A stretch of DNA of 46,374 nucleotides from Clostridiales bacterium (GTDB taxonomy: Bacteria; Bacillota; Clostridia; Christensenellales; UBA1242), in contig SVIU01000006.1 of assembly GCA_015069335.1 (NCBI GenBank), positions 1 through 46,374 on the forward strand, given 5' to 3'. This document shows, in pieces, positions 15,287-23,155 of this stretch; the first letter of the stretch is position 1, and every line of letters starts with the position of its first letter. The position numbers and the translations under genes are program-made. Below the pieces are notes generated by a model. The model made no database searches, was not told the DNA's origin, and saw only the letters and a program-made list of their open reading frames with translations.

Positions 15287-15868
15287 ATGTTAATACCAAT
15301 GGTAGTAGACCAAACCACAAGTGGCGAAAGATCTTATGATATTTATTCAAGACTTTTAGAAGATAGAATTATCTTTTTAACTGGAGAAATTACTGACGAA
15401 ACAGCAAACAGCGTTGTTGCCCAACTAATTTTTTTAGAAGGTAAGGACCCAGAAAAAGACATTTCTCTTTACATCAACAGCCCAGGTGGAAGCGTTAGTG
15501 CTGGTCTTGCAATTTACGACACAATGAACTTTATAAAATGTGATGTTACAACAATTTGTGTTGGATTGGCAGCGTCAATGGGGGCATTCTTGCTTTCAAG
15601 TGGTGCAAAAGGCAAGCGTTTTGCTTTGCCAAACAGCGAAATAATGATTCACCAACCATTAGGTGGCGCTCGTGGTCAAGCAAGCGATATTGAAATTCAA
15701 GCAAATCATATCAAAAAAATAAAAGAAAAAATCAACAAAATTTTAAGTGAACAATCTGGTCAATCACTAGAAAAAGTGCAAAAAGACACCGATCGTGATC
15801 ACTATATGTCTGCCGATGAGGCGTTGGAGTATGGCTTGATTGACAAAATCTTTACAAAAAGAGCGTAG
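15287..15868 (+). CDS. clpP: ATP-dependent Clp protease proteolytic subunit
   Basis: ClpP forms the double-heptamer serine protease chamber that receives unfolded substrates from ClpX. The catalytic triad is visible: S97 in [10 protein letters not shown]122 in MIHQPLGG and D171 in [16 protein letters not shown] and the 193-aa length are typical. AAAAGGAGAAAG gives a strong ribosome binding site. It lies between tig and clpX. Confidence 0.98.
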   Translation: MLIPMVVDQTTSGERSYDIYSRLLEDRIIFLTGEITDETANSVVAQLIFLEGKDPEKDISLYINSPGGSVSAGLAIYDTMNFIKCDVTTICVGLAASMGAFLLSSGAKGKRFALPNSEIMIHQPLGGARGQASDIEIQANHIKKIKEKINKILSEQSGQSLEKVQKDTDRDHYMSADEALEYGLIDKIFTKRA

Positions 15869-16006
15869 GAGTGTGTTTGCGCGAACACAGAATTTTGACA
15901 ATAAATAAAGCCTCATATTGTGTAAAGGGGTAGCAATGACGCGTAGCAAGGCGAGAGGAATTGACAGAGAAATTTTCAGGAAAGATTGGTAAGATTAGGA
16001 GTAAAA

Positions 16007-17299
16007 ATGGAAAACAACACAAACAAAGAAATGAAATGTTCGTTTTGTGGCAAGCCACAAAGAGTAGCAAAAAAATTAATATCAAGCCCCAATGCAGAGG
16101 CGTTTATTTGTGACGATTGCGTTGAAATTTGCCGTGAAATTATGAAACAAACTGTTCCAGAAAAAAAATTAGGCAAGTTAGAACTTCCAATGCCAGACGA
16201 AATTAAAGCAGAATTAGATAAATATATCATTGGTCAAGATGACGCAAAAAAGGTTTTGTCGGTTGCAGTTTATAACCACTATAAAAGAATCAACTACAAA
16301 ATTGATAACTCTAGCAACAAAGGTGAAGATTTAGACGACTATGTCGAACTAGACAAAAGCAACATTTTAATGGTTGGGCCAACAGGTTGTGGAAAAACAC
16401 TTCTTGCAAAAACTCTTGCAAGAATTTTAAAAGTGCCTTTTGCCTGCGCCGATGCAACTACCTTGACTCAAGCTGGCTATGTTGGTGATGATGTGGAAAA
16501 CATCTTGTTAAAACTCATTCAAAATGCCGACTATGATATAAAAAAAGCAGAGCGTGGCATAATTTATATTGACGAAATTGACAAAATCACTCGCAAGAGC
16601 GAAAACACGTCAATCACTCGTGATGTTTCTGGTGAGGGCGTGCAACAAGCCTTGCTAAAAATTATTGAAAGCACAACGGCAAGTGTTCCACCTCAAGGTG
16701 GCAGAAAACACCCACAACAAGAAAACATTCAAATTGACACAACAAACATTCTATTTATTTGCGGGGGTGCATTTGTTGGTTTGGAAAAAGTTATTAAAAA
16801 TCGTTTAAGTACAACAAGTTTGGGATTTAATGGCAATGTTAAACAAGTCAAAGAAGAAAAACTTGATGAATACTTCAAACAAGTTCAACCGCACGATTTT
16901 ATCAAATATGGTTTAATACCAGAACTTGTTGGCAGAATTCCAGTTGTTGTTGGCTTAAAAGATCTTGACGAAGATGCACTCGTTAAAATTTTAACCGAGC
17001 CAAAAAATGCAATTGTAAAACAATACAAAAAATTGCTTGAAATGGATAATGTAGATTTGGAATTTGACCAAGAAACCATCAAAACTGTTGCTCGCAAAGC
17101 AATAGAACTCAAAACCGGCGCAAGAGGTCTTAGAACAATTTTAGAACAACATATGCTAAACATTATGTATACAACACCAAAAGATAAATCAATTCAAAAA
17201 ATTGTTATAACTCCAAGTGTTATAACAGAAAACTCAGATCCAATAGTTATAAAAAAGCAACAAAAAACAACTCAATCAGATATTGCAGTTGCTGAATAA
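16007..17299 (+). CDS. clpX: ClpX, AAA+ unfoldase of ClpXP
   Basis: ClpX recognises, unfolds and feeds substrates to ClpP. I place the start at ATG 16007 (430 aa), which follows TTAGGAG, rather than the track's upstream codon. The N-terminal C4 zinc finger is CSFCGK...CDDCVEIC. Next come Walker A GPTGCGKT, the pore loop GYVGDD, Walker [11 protein letters not shown] and the SLGF loop that docks on Clp[13 protein letters not shown] belongs to the sensor-2 region. The 138-bp gap from clpP holds only a small GTGTT/AACAC hairpin and no clear promoter, so co-transcription with clpP is possible. Confidence 0.97.
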   Translation: MENNTNKEMKCSFCGKPQRVAKKLISSPNAEAFICDDCVEICREIMKQTVPEKKLGKLELPMPDEIKAELDKYIIGQDDAKKVLSVAVYNHYKRINYKIDNSSNKGEDLDDYVELDKSNILMVGPTGCGKTLLAKTLARILKVPFACADATTLTQAGYVGDDVENILLKLIQNADYDIKKAERGIIYIDEIDKITRKSENTSITRDVSGEGVQQALLKIIESTTASVPPQGGRKHPQQENIQIDTTNILFICGGAFVGLEKVIKNRLSTTSLGFNGNVKQVKEEKLDEYFKQVQPHDFIKYGLIPELVGRIPVVVGLKDLDEDALVKILTEPKNAIVKQYKKLLEMDNVDLEFDQETIKTVARKAIELKTGARGLRTILEQHMLNIMYTTPKDKSIQKIVITPSVITENSDPIVIKKQQKTTQSDIAVAE

Positions 17300-17309
17300 T
17301 ATACAATTT

Positions 17310-17339
17310 AAAAAATTGCTAATTTTTTGGCAATTTTTT
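17310..17339. terminator. Bidirectional terminator between clpX and the XRE gene
   Basis: AAAAAATTGC and GCAATTTTTT form a perfect 10-bp stem with flanking A and T runs on both sides. It suits both the rightward clpX transcript and the leftward XRE transcript. Confidence 0.8.
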
Positions 17340-17555
17340 TTAAATTTTTTTTAAACCCAACACTTCGTCGCTAGAACAACCTATAACTTCGCATAAAATA
17401 GCAAAGGTTGGAACCGAAGGCAAAATTCTTCCTGACAAATACTGAGAAAGTGTGGGCGCAGAAATTTTTACCTCTTCGGCAATTTGTTTTTTAGTTTTGC
17501 CACAATGTTCAATTTCATATTTTAAATTTTTAGTTATTTCTTTTTCATTAATCAT
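17340..17555 (-). CDS. XRE-family transcriptional repressor
   Basis: The 71-aa protein consists almost entirely of a Cro/cI-type helix-turn-helix: TKKQIAEEVKISAPTLSQYLSGRILPSVPTFAILCEVIGCSSDEVLGL. It is divergent from the secreted LRR gene. The intergenic region carries three copies of a 15-bp palindrome, one covering its own promoter and one inside the neighbour's promoter. This is the layout of a repressor that controls itself and its divergent target. A perfect TATAAT (minus strand, 17562-17567) ends only six bases before the ATG and no Shine-Dalgarno sequence fits between, so the mRNA may be leaderless. Confidence 0.88.
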   Translation of the reverse strand: MINEKEITKNLKYEIEHCGKTKKQIAEEVKISAPTLSQYLSGRILPSVPTFAILCEVIGCSSDEVLGLKKI

Positions 17556-17567
17556 AAAAAAATTATA

Positions 17568-17643
17568 TTAGGTATTGCCTAAAATTGTTTGACAATTAGG
17601 TAACACCTAATTTATAATGTAACTAAATTTAGGCAATGCCTAA
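17568..17643. promoter_or_regulatory. Three 15-bp operators of TTAGG-N5-CCTAA form
   Basis: The sites are TTAGGTATTGCCTAA (17568-17582), TTAGGTAACACCTAA (17596-17610) and TTAGGCAATGCCTAA (17629-17643). Site 1 abuts the -10 of the XRE gene. Site 2 lies between the -35 and -10 of the LRR gene. Site 3 is just downstream of that gene's transcription start. The adjacent XRE repressor is the natural ligand. Confidence 0.8.
17589..17618 (+). promoter_or_regulatory. Consensus promoter for the LRR secreted protein
   Basis: TTGACA (17589-17594) and TATAAT (17613-17618) are both perfect, with an 18-nt spacer almost filled by operator 2. Such a strong promoter would need tight repression. Confidence 0.85.
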
Positions 17644-17670
17644 GTTTGTGTTAGAAATTTAGGAGGAAAT

Positions 17671-19074
17671 ATGAAGAGAAAATTTAGTTTAATATTAAAC
17701 ATTGCTACCATTTGCCTATGTGTATGTGCCCTAGCCATAGGCGTATGGTCGGCAAAGCGGGCACAGTTTTCAGTAACAGGTAACATTGGCTTTACCGCAC
17801 ACAATTGTGATGTTGTTGCAACCACTTATATTCAAAATGCAATAAGAAAAGATGCAAACAACGAGTGGGAGCAAATATCAAACAGCCAAGCACAATGGTC
17901 AAGCGAAACAGACAATACAAATACGTCAATATATGTATCAAACAATGACTCATATACTTTTGGTTCAATATATTTTGATGACTGGTTTAATGAGGTTGCA
18001 TCAACTATAAGAATAAAAGTGGTGGTAGAAAACTATTCATTATTCCCAGTTTCAGCAAGGCTAACAACCTTACGTGTTGGTGGTACACAAATACAAAACT
18101 TTGACAATATATATGAAACAGAAAATTATGCTTTAGTGGCGTTGCACAATGACTACATTAGAGCCGCTTCAAAAGAAGGCAACACAATAATACCATTCGA
18201 AGATCAAATGGTTATAGAAATAACCCTACTAGACCAATACGAATCTTTTGACCTACAAGCCTTTTCATTTGGCATAGAGTTTGCCCAAACCGAAACACCA
18301 AGCGTTGAAGATGGATACGTTATCGAAGAGGCGTTTTATTATGATGAAAATTTTGATGAGGTGACGGTTTTAGCGTTGACTGGAGTCCCAGAATGGTCGG
18401 AGAATAAAAGCAAGCATATTACACTGCCAAATCAAGTTGTAGATGATCAAGGAAAATTAATAGATATTTCTTATTTAAAAGACATTGCTGGTGATGATGC
18501 TTATACTTCATTAACAATGTCTAGCGGGTTGGATTTTTGCTATTGTAACTCATCTTATGAATTCGAAGAGTCACCATTAAAAGGGATTTTACTATCTGAT
18601 TCTATAACTCAATTTTATGGGACTTTTGAGTGTTGTGAAGATTTATATTCTCTTACAATTCCAAGTGATTTTAAAAATTTTGGCATGCGGGGCGAGTATC
18701 ACGCATTATATTGTGATTCGTATTCTCTTTATGTTGAAACTGATAATCAGAATTTTTATTCGCAAGATAATTGTATAATGGAAAAGGCAAATCCAACAAA
18801 GCTGATAGTAGGAAGTTCTCAAAGTGTAATTCCTAATTATATTACACACATTTTTGACCATGCATTTTTCTATTGTGAAATGGAAAGTATAACAATTCCA
18901 GTTGGCGTGTCAACTATAGGCGAGACGGCGTTTGGTTGGTGTTATAATTTATCAACAATAATTTTTAGAGGTACAATGTCGCAATGGAATTCCGTTGACA
19001 AAGCGGATAATTGGATAGACGGTTGCCCAGCGACAAAAGTTGTTTGTAGTGATGGTATAGTGCCAATAACCTAA
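17671..19074 (+). CDS. Secreted LRR protein with SipW-type signal peptide
   Basis: The 467-aa protein begins with a signal region nearly identical to that of the gene at 932; I count about nine differences in the first 87 nt. A shared beta-rich N-terminal domain (~35-205) follows, including the IYFDD and FSFGIEF segments. The C-terminal part differs and contains BspA-type (LRR_5) leucine-rich repeats: LYSLTIPSDFKNF, MESITIPVGVSTIGETAFGWCYNLSTIIF. Such repeats often mediate surface binding. AGGAGG precedes the ATG perfectly. Strong promoter, triple operator and divergent XRE gene indicate switch-like control. SipW processing by the 7894 product is inferred. Confidence 0.85.
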   Translation: MKRKFSLILNIATICLCVCALAIGVWSAKRAQFSVTGNIGFTAHNCDVVATTYIQNAIRKDANNEWEQISNSQAQWSSETDNTNTSIYVSNNDSYTFGSIYFDDWFNEVASTIRIKVVVENYSLFPVSARLTTLRVGGTQIQNFDNIYETENYALVALHNDYIRAASKEGNTIIPFEDQMVIEITLLDQYESFDLQAFSFGIEFAQTETPSVEDGYVIEEAFYYDENFDEVTVLALTGVPEWSENKSKHITLPNQVVDDQGKLIDISYLKDIAGDDAYTSLTMSSGLDFCYCNSSYEFEESPLKGILLSDSITQFYGTFECCEDLYSLTIPSDFKNFGMRGEYHALYCDSYSLYVETDNQNFYSQDNCIMEKANPTKLIVGSSQSVIPNYITHIFDHAFFYCEMESITIPVGVSTIGETAFGWCYNLSTIIFRGTMSQWNSVDKADNWIDGCPATKVVCSDGIVPIT

Positions 19075-19221
19075 TATTAGGTATAAATAAGTAGGTTTTA
19101 GTTGTTATGTGTTAAATTAACTATCTTAATTCAAAAAGAGATTGTTATTATAATTGTCATATCAAATTTTGATATTTTGTTAAAAAAAAACAAAAATACA
19201 TCCAAATATTTGATTTATTTG

Positions 19222-19250
19222 TTGACAAGCGTCCGAGTGTGTGCTATTAT
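19222..19250 (+). promoter_or_regulatory. Promoter of the rpmG-secE-nusG operon
   Basis: TTGACA (19222-19227), a 17-nt spacer ending in TGC, and TATTAT (19245-19250) give a strong extended promoter. A small AGC...GCT hairpin followed by T residues lies in the short leader. The 150 bp before the promoter carry no other signal. Confidence 0.85.
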
Positions 19251-19298
19251 ATACCCATAAGCACCACTTGGGCGCTATTTTTTAAGGAGAAATGAAAC

Positions 19299-19460
19299 AT
19301 GGCAAATCCAACTAGAACACACATAACTCTTGCTTGCACAGAGTGTAAGGAAAGAAATTATTCAACATCAAAAAACAAAAGAAACAACCCAGATAGAGTA
19401 GAAATCACAAAATTCTGTCCTCGTTGCAACAAACGTACTGCCCACAAAGAAACAAAATAA
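19299..19460 (+). CDS. rpmG: 50S ribosomal protein L33
   Basis: This gene is too short for the supplied track. The 53-aa product reads [17 protein letters not shown] and has two CxxC pairs (CTEC, CPRC), so it is the zinc-binding (C+) form of L33. AAGGAG lies nine bases before the ATG. It is the first gene of the rpmG-secE-nusG operon, a common Firmicutes order. Confidence 0.96.
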   Translation: MANPTRTHITLACTECKERNYSTSKNKRNNPDRVEITKFCPRCNKRTAHKETK

Positions 19461-19475
19461 TTTAAGGAGCAAATC

Positions 19476-19805
19476 ATGGCATATTTAAATGAGAACGAAG
19501 AGAGAGATGTTGTCATAGAAGAACCTACAGAATCAACTGAAAATGCAGTTGTTGAAGAAGAGGTTGTTGTTGATGACGCAAAAAAATCAAAAACCGTTCA
19601 ATCCACAAAAACCAAAAAAGGCAAAGGTACCAACAAAATAAAAGGTACAGTAAGCGAACTCAAAAAAGTTACTTGGCTTCCATTTGGCAAGGTTATGAAA
19701 AACACCGCCATTGTTTTGTCGGTTACAGCCGTATTTTTGCTTGTAATTATGGGCATTGACCAACTATTGTATTTGCTTTATAACTTACTAACAAAAAATA
19801 TGTAA
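19476..19805 (+). CDS. secE: Preprotein translocase subunit SecE
   Basis: SecE clamps SecY in the protein-conducting channel. The C-terminal ~55 residues form the single-helix SecE core: the amphipathic motif ELKKVTWLPFGKV and the transmembrane helix TAIVLSVTAVFLLVIMGIDQLLYLLY. Residues 1-50 are an extra acidic then lysine-rich N-terminal stretch, longer than in minimal Firmicutes SecE (~60 aa). It sits between rpmG and nusG with short gaps. Confidence 0.95.
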   Translation: MAYLNENEERDVVIEEPTESTENAVVEEEVVVDDAKKSKTVQSTKTKKGKGTNKIKGTVSELKKVTWLPFGKVMKNTAIVLSVTAVFLLVIMGIDQLLYLLYNLLTKNM

Positions 19806-19816
19806 AGGAGACAGTA

Positions 19817-20353
19817 ATGGAAAATCAAAATATGGAAAACGCAAAGTGGTATGTTTTGCACACCTACTCTGGTTATGAAAACGTTGCAAAAGAAAATTTG
19901 GAACAAATGGCTTTAAACTATAATCTAACTGATAGAATTTTTGATATCGTTATCCCTATGGAAGACGTTATTGAAGAAAAAAACGGCAAGAAAAAACTTG
20001 TTCAACGCAAAGTTATGCCAGGCTACCTTTTGGTTAAAATGATCTATGGTGATGACATTTGGCACAACGTAACAAGAACGCGTGGTATCACTGGTTTCAC
20101 TGGTCCTAAGGGTCGTCCACTCGACCTAACACCAGAAGAGGTTGCAAGGCTTAGACTAGAACGTGTTAGAGTAGAAGTAGACCTTGCTGAGGGCGACAGA
20201 GTTGAAGTGGTAGAAGGTCCTCTTAACACAATGATTGGCGAAGTTGTTTCTGTTGACACAGAACAATCAAGAGCAAAAGTAAAAGTTGAAATGTTTGGTA
20301 GAGAAACAATTGTCGACTTAGAATATGCTCAACTTCGCAAGATTGCAGAATAA
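19817..20353 (+). CDS. nusG: Transcription elongation factor NusG
   Basis: NusG binds RNA polymerase and links it to the ribosome or Rho. The 178-aa product has the NGN domain (WYVLHTYSGYENVAKENLEQ, VMPGYLLVKM, GITGFTG) and a C-terminal KOW motif (EGDRVEVVEGPLNTMIGEV). Start and ribosome binding site (AAAGGAGACAG) are clear. It is the last gene before a 420-bp structured spacer. Confidence 0.97.
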   Translation: MENQNMENAKWYVLHTYSGYENVAKENLEQMALNYNLTDRIFDIVIPMEDVIEEKNGKKKLVQRKVMPGYLLVKMIYGDDIWHNVTRTRGITGFTGPKGRPLDLTPEEVARLRLERVRVEVDLAEGDRVEVVEGPLNTMIGEVVSVDTEQSRAKVKVEMFGRETIVDLEYAQLRKIAE

Positions 20354-20356
20354 AAG

Positions 20357-20461
20357 GCGTTTCTATCGAAACGCACGAAAGGTTGCCTGTCGGCAACACG
20401 AAAAGTGTGCTATCGCACACGTGAAAAACGAAAAGTGAAAGGTGTTTTCTTGCGAAAACAC
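20357..20461. repeat. Array of four tetraloop hairpins with shared linkers
   Basis: The stems are GCGTTTC (20357-20374), GTTGCC (20382-20397), GTGTGC (20405-20420) and GTGTTTTC (20442-20461), each perfectly paired. All close with C-G around four bases of T-N-N-C form (TATC, TGTC, TATC, TTGC). The linkers are variants of ACGAAAAG or GTGAAAG. Stem sequences are unrelated to each other. Confidence 0.85.
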
Positions 20462-20489
20462 GAGAAAAATGTAGGGTAATTTTAAATAA

Positions 20490-20554
20490 GGCTCCCCCTA
20501 CTTTAAGGGGGAGCTGTCAGACGAATGTCTGACTGAAGGGGTGTTTGTCCTATT
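20490..20554 (+). repeat. Dispersed GC-rich hairpin element, copy 1
   Basis: A 29-bp block with a CTCCCCCT/AGGGGGAG hairpin (20490-20518) and a 24-bp block GACTGAAGGGGTGTTTGTCC... (20531-20554) flank a variable 12-bp centre. The same two blocks occur identically at 46147-46220 with a different centre. Near-matching inverted ATTTTAAAT ends surround this copy. Confidence 0.85.
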
Positions 20555-20566
20555 TAAAATTGTCAA

Positions 20567-20594
20567 TCACTATTCACTATTCACTATTCACTAT
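20567..20594. repeat. TCACTAT x4 tandem repeat
   Basis: Four perfect 7-bp units lie between the dispersed element and the next hairpin. Such a tract is prone to length change. Confidence 0.9.
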
Positions 20595-20599
20595 TCATT

Positions 20600-20629
20600 C
20601 TCAAATTTTGCCTTACGGCAAAATTTGAG
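20600..20629. other. Perfect 13-bp hairpin
   Basis: CTCAAATTTTGCC and GGCAAAATTTGAG pair perfectly around a TTAC loop. The closing C-G with a T-N-N-C loop is the same style as in the upstream four-hairpin array. No T run follows. Confidence 0.8.
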
Positions 20630-20716
20630 TGCGGCATCACTTTAAACTGTTAATAACACTGGTTTAACCAAGCAAAATGCTTGTTTAAATATATGCACAA
20701 ATGTGCTTTTAATTTA

Positions 20717-20758
20717 GTGGGAGAAATGTAAATCTTACACGCATTTCGATACAACCAC
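20717..20758 (+). promoter_or_regulatory. Ribosomal protein L1-type mRNA binding site (rplK leader)
   Basis: GTGGGAGAA (20717) and ACCAC (20754-20758) form the base of a stem enclosing a GAAATG/CATTTC hairpin, just before the rplK ribosome binding site. The GUGGGAG...ACCAC framework resembles the L1-binding site mimicked in L11-L1 operon mRNAs for autogenous control. A second copy precedes rplA. Confidence 0.65.
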
Positions 20759-20775
20759 ATAAGGAGGAATTTACA

Positions 20776-21204
20776 ATGGCTGTAAGAAAAATTAATGCAA
20801 TTGTTAAACTACAATTGCCAGCTGGTAAAGCTACACCGGGACCTCCAGTAGGCTCATCACTTGGACCTCATGGAATCAACATCGCAGCATTTACCAAAGA
20901 ATTTAATGATAGAACTGCTAAACAAGCTGGTCTTATCATCCCTGTTGTGATAACTATTTATCAAGACAGATCATTTGATTTTGTGCTTAAAACTCCACCT
21001 GCTGCTGTTTTAGTTAAAAAAGCATTAGGTATCGAGTCTGGTTCAGGCGCACCAAACAAAACAAAAGTCGGAAAAATCACTATGGAACAAGTTAGACAAA
21101 TTGCAGAAACCAAAATGCCTGACTTAAACGCATCTTCAGTTGAACAAGCAATGACAATGATTATTGGCACTTGCAAATCAATGGGTGTAACCGTAGAAGA
21201 ATAA
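20776..21204 (+). CDS. rplK: 50S ribosomal protein L11
   Basis: L11 binds the GTPase-associated centre of 23S rRNA. The 142-aa product has the family hallmarks [26 protein letters not shown] at the N-terminus and [25 protein letters not shown] at the C-terminus. AAGGAGG precedes it. It pairs with rplA downstream, both preceded by similar L1-type mRNA sites. Confidence 0.98.
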   Translation: MAVRKINAIVKLQLPAGKATPGPPVGSSLGPHGINIAAFTKEFNDRTAKQAGLIIPVVITIYQDRSFDFVLKTPPAAVLVKKALGIESGSGAPNKTKVGKITMEQVRQIAETKMPDLNASSVEQAMTMIIGTCKSMGVTVEE

Positions 21205-21240
21205 GTGGGAGAATTGTTTTTAACAATTTGTTAGAACCAC
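21205..21240 (+). promoter_or_regulatory. Ribosomal protein L1-type mRNA binding site (rplK-rplA)
   Basis: GTGGGAG (21205-21211) and ACCAC (21236-21240) bracket an AATTGTT-TTT-AACAATT hairpin, directly before AGGAGG of rplA. The frame matches the rplK leader site while the inner hairpin differs, which argues for a conserved protein-binding structure. Confidence 0.65.
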
Positions 21241-21252
21241 AGGAGGTTTTTA

Positions 21253-21939
21253 ATGAATAAAGGTAAAAGATATACCGAAATCGCTAAAATTGTTGACAAA
21301 TCAAAACTTTATGAAGTAGAAGAAGGTTTACAACTTGCCATCGATACTGCAAAAGCAAAATTTGATGAATCAGTTGAACTTCACATTCGTTTAGGAGTTG
21401 ATGGTCGTAATGCAGATCAACAAGTTCGTGGCGTAGTAGTGCTTCCAAACGGAACTGGTAAAACTGTTAAAGTTTTGGTTATTGCTCGTGGCGACAAGGC
21501 GGACGAAGCTGCAAAGGCTGGTGCTGACTACGTTGGTGCAGAAGAAATCGTTAGCAAAATTCAATCAGAAAACTGGTTAGATTTTGACGTATGTATCACA
21601 ACTCCAGACATGATGGGCGTTGTTGGACGTATTGCTAGAGTTCTTGGACCAAAAGGCTTAATGCCAAATCCAAAAAGCGGAACTGTTACAATGGACGTAA
21701 CAAAAGCAATTGCTGACGTTAAAGCAGGTAAAGTTGAATATCGTTTGGACAAAACAAACAACATTCACGTTATCATCGGTAAAGCAAGCTTTGGAAAAGA
21801 AAAACTTTTAGAAAACTATGAAGCATTAATGGGCGCTGTTATCAAAGCAAAACCAGCCGCTGCAAAAGGTCAATATGTTAAAAATGTTACCGTAAGCACA
21901 AGCATGGGCGTTGGTATCAAACTTAATGCACGTTCATAA
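21253..21939 (+). CDS. rplA: 50S ribosomal protein L1
   Basis: L1 forms the mobile L1 stalk at the E site and typically represses its own operon by binding a mimic in the mRNA. The 228-aa protein shows [46 protein letters not shown] and [20 protein letters not shown]. The start follows AGGAGG within the L1-type site described above. The operon ends at the terminator 20 bp downstream; rplJ and rplL do not follow in this window. Confidence 0.98.
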   Translation: MNKGKRYTEIAKIVDKSKLYEVEEGLQLAIDTAKAKFDESVELHIRLGVDGRNADQQVRGVVVLPNGTGKTVKVLVIARGDKADEAAKAGADYVGAEEIVSKIQSENWLDFDVCITTPDMMGVVGRIARVLGPKGLMPNPKSGTVTMDVTKAIADVKAGKVEYRLDKTNNIHVIIGKASFGKEKLLENYEALMGAVIKAKPAAAKGQYVKNVTVSTSMGVGIKLNARS

Positions 21940-21956
21940 TTTGAACACAAAAAGTG

Positions 21957-21999
21957 ACAAGTAGGTTGTTTAAATTTCTAACTTCCTGCTTGTTTTTTT
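21957..21999 (+). terminator. Rho-independent terminator after rplA
   Basis: ACAAGTAGG pairs with CCTGCTTGT, with one T-G pair, and seven T follow. Confidence 0.8.
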
Positions 22000-22013
22000 G
22001 TTTTAAAATACTC

Positions 22014-22042
22014 TTGACGAAAAGTGGTATTTATTGTAATAT
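22014..22042 (+). promoter_or_regulatory. Promoter for the zincin-HAD pair
   Basis: TTGACG (22014-22019) and TAATAT (22037-22042) lie 17 nt apart. The -10 ends eight bases before ATG 22051, so transcription probably starts at or next to the start codon. Confidence 0.7.
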
Positions 22043-22050
22043 GTTATTGT

Positions 22051-23154
22051 ATGACCAATAAAGATTTTTTGCAAAATATGGGGGTTAGGCTAAGTGGCGA
22101 TGTCAAAAGAGACAACGCAATGCTTAACGCCTTTTTTAATATTGAATCACAAGAAGATATTGTGGTTACAGTACAAGCCCCAAACGGTAAATCTAGGCAA
22201 ATTTGTCTTTCAACCAACAATTTTAGGCATGCCTTTGCAAATGTCGTTTGGTCAAAGTTGGATTTGTCACAAAAACTTAGGGTTTTAAAATGGCTTGAGG
22301 TTGACTATATGTTGCAAAATGGATACAGCAATGACAAAATCATTCCAACTTTTGAGTTTTTTGCTCATAACATGACTGATGACATTGCGTATTCCGCTAT
22401 TACAAGAGATAGTGGTATAGAACTAAATTTGGAGCAAATTAGTTCTGCAAGTGGCTATAACTTAGCGGTTATAATAGCACATGAATGTGTTCATGCTATT
22501 GACCATGTTTTCTCTCACCAGTTAAGAAAAAAATATGATGCTGAATATTTTTTGCCAGCAGATATGTGGGACAGTAATGTATCAATAATCACATTGCCAA
22601 TAAGAGGTAAGGTTTGGAACAGAAAATTTAAGCGTTTTGACGAAATAACCCCACAAATGAGAGAAGATTTTTTGTTTTTGAAAAATATAATATCATCTAT
22701 TACTCCACAAAAAGAAACCCCATCAAAACGAAGGTTGGTGGGATCTGAAAAGTCTTTTAAAAAATACGTTCAAAATTGTTTTTATCGAACCTTACCGCTA
22801 GAACAAAGAGCTTTTGTAACTTCTTGCGAGTTCGGTTTGTATTTGGCAGATTTTAACACCCAAGATTTCCCACCTGATGAGGTTGATCAAAAGGCTATTA
22901 TTGGTTTCAACGACACAATGCACCTAGTTCAAGGCAAAAAGCGTGAAATTGAAAAATATTTTGACATGCCATATCAAGATGCATTAAATATGGAACTCAT
23001 TGCCAAATTTAACAAAACATATTTCAAATCGCAAGAATATAGATATATATGCAAAGATTTAATGCAAGAACGCAAAAAGTGCTACGCACGCCTTTGGGAC
23101 ACAAAGTTTGCACACATAGAAGGCTTTAAAAATTTGGATGAAAGGGGATTGTAA
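22051..23154 (+). CDS. Putative zinc metalloprotease (HExxH protein)
   Basis: I prefer ATG 22051 (367 aa) over the track's GTG 22024, which lies inside the promoter. The product has AVIIAHECVHAIDH, an HExxH zinc motif extended by D, near residues 145-158. A possible third ligand is in LEQRAFVTSCEFG further on. No signal peptide or membrane helix is visible, so it would act in the cytoplasm. Family beyond generic zincin is not recognised. No Shine-Dalgarno fits, which suggests leaderless translation. It overlaps no gene but is followed after one base by the HAD gene. Confidence 0.65.
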   Translation: MTNKDFLQNMGVRLSGDVKRDNAMLNAFFNIESQEDIVVTVQAPNGKSRQICLSTNNFRHAFANVVWSKLDLSQKLRVLKWLEVDYMLQNGYSNDKIIPTFEFFAHNMTDDIAYSAITRDSGIELNLEQISSASGYNLAVIIAHECVHAIDHVFSHQLRKKYDAEYFLPADMWDSNVSIITLPIRGKVWNRKFKRFDEITPQMREDFLFLKNIISSITPQKETPSKRRLVGSEKSFKKYVQNCFYRTLPLEQRAFVTSCEFGLYLADFNTQDFPPDEVDQKAIIGFNDTMHLVQGKKREIEKYFDMPYQDALNMELIAKFNKTYFKSQEYRYICKDLMQERKKCYARLWDTKFAHIEGFKNLDERGL

Positions 23155-23155
23155 T

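Larger units (their letters stand above)
20354..20775. other. Structured spacer between nusG and rplK (no gene)
   Basis: The spacer holds, in order: a four-hairpin array, a dispersed GC-rich hairpin element, a 7-bp tandem repeat, a 13-bp perfect hairpin, two smaller hairpins (AAGCA-AAA-TGCTT and GCACA-AA-TGTGC), an L1-type mRNA site and the rplK ribosome binding site. No ORF of note and no strong sigma-A promoter is seen, so rplK may be read from upstream. Confidence 0.8.

Noticed and set aside
20354-20775. Riboswitch in the nusG-rplK spacer
   Set aside because: The hairpins are separate, short and with unrelated stems, and no known riboswitch core was recognised. Only the L1-type site near rplK fits a known regulatory class.
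22024-22050. GTG start for the zincin gene
   Set aside because: It lies inside the -35/-10 spacer of a good promoter. ATG 22051 is the better start.
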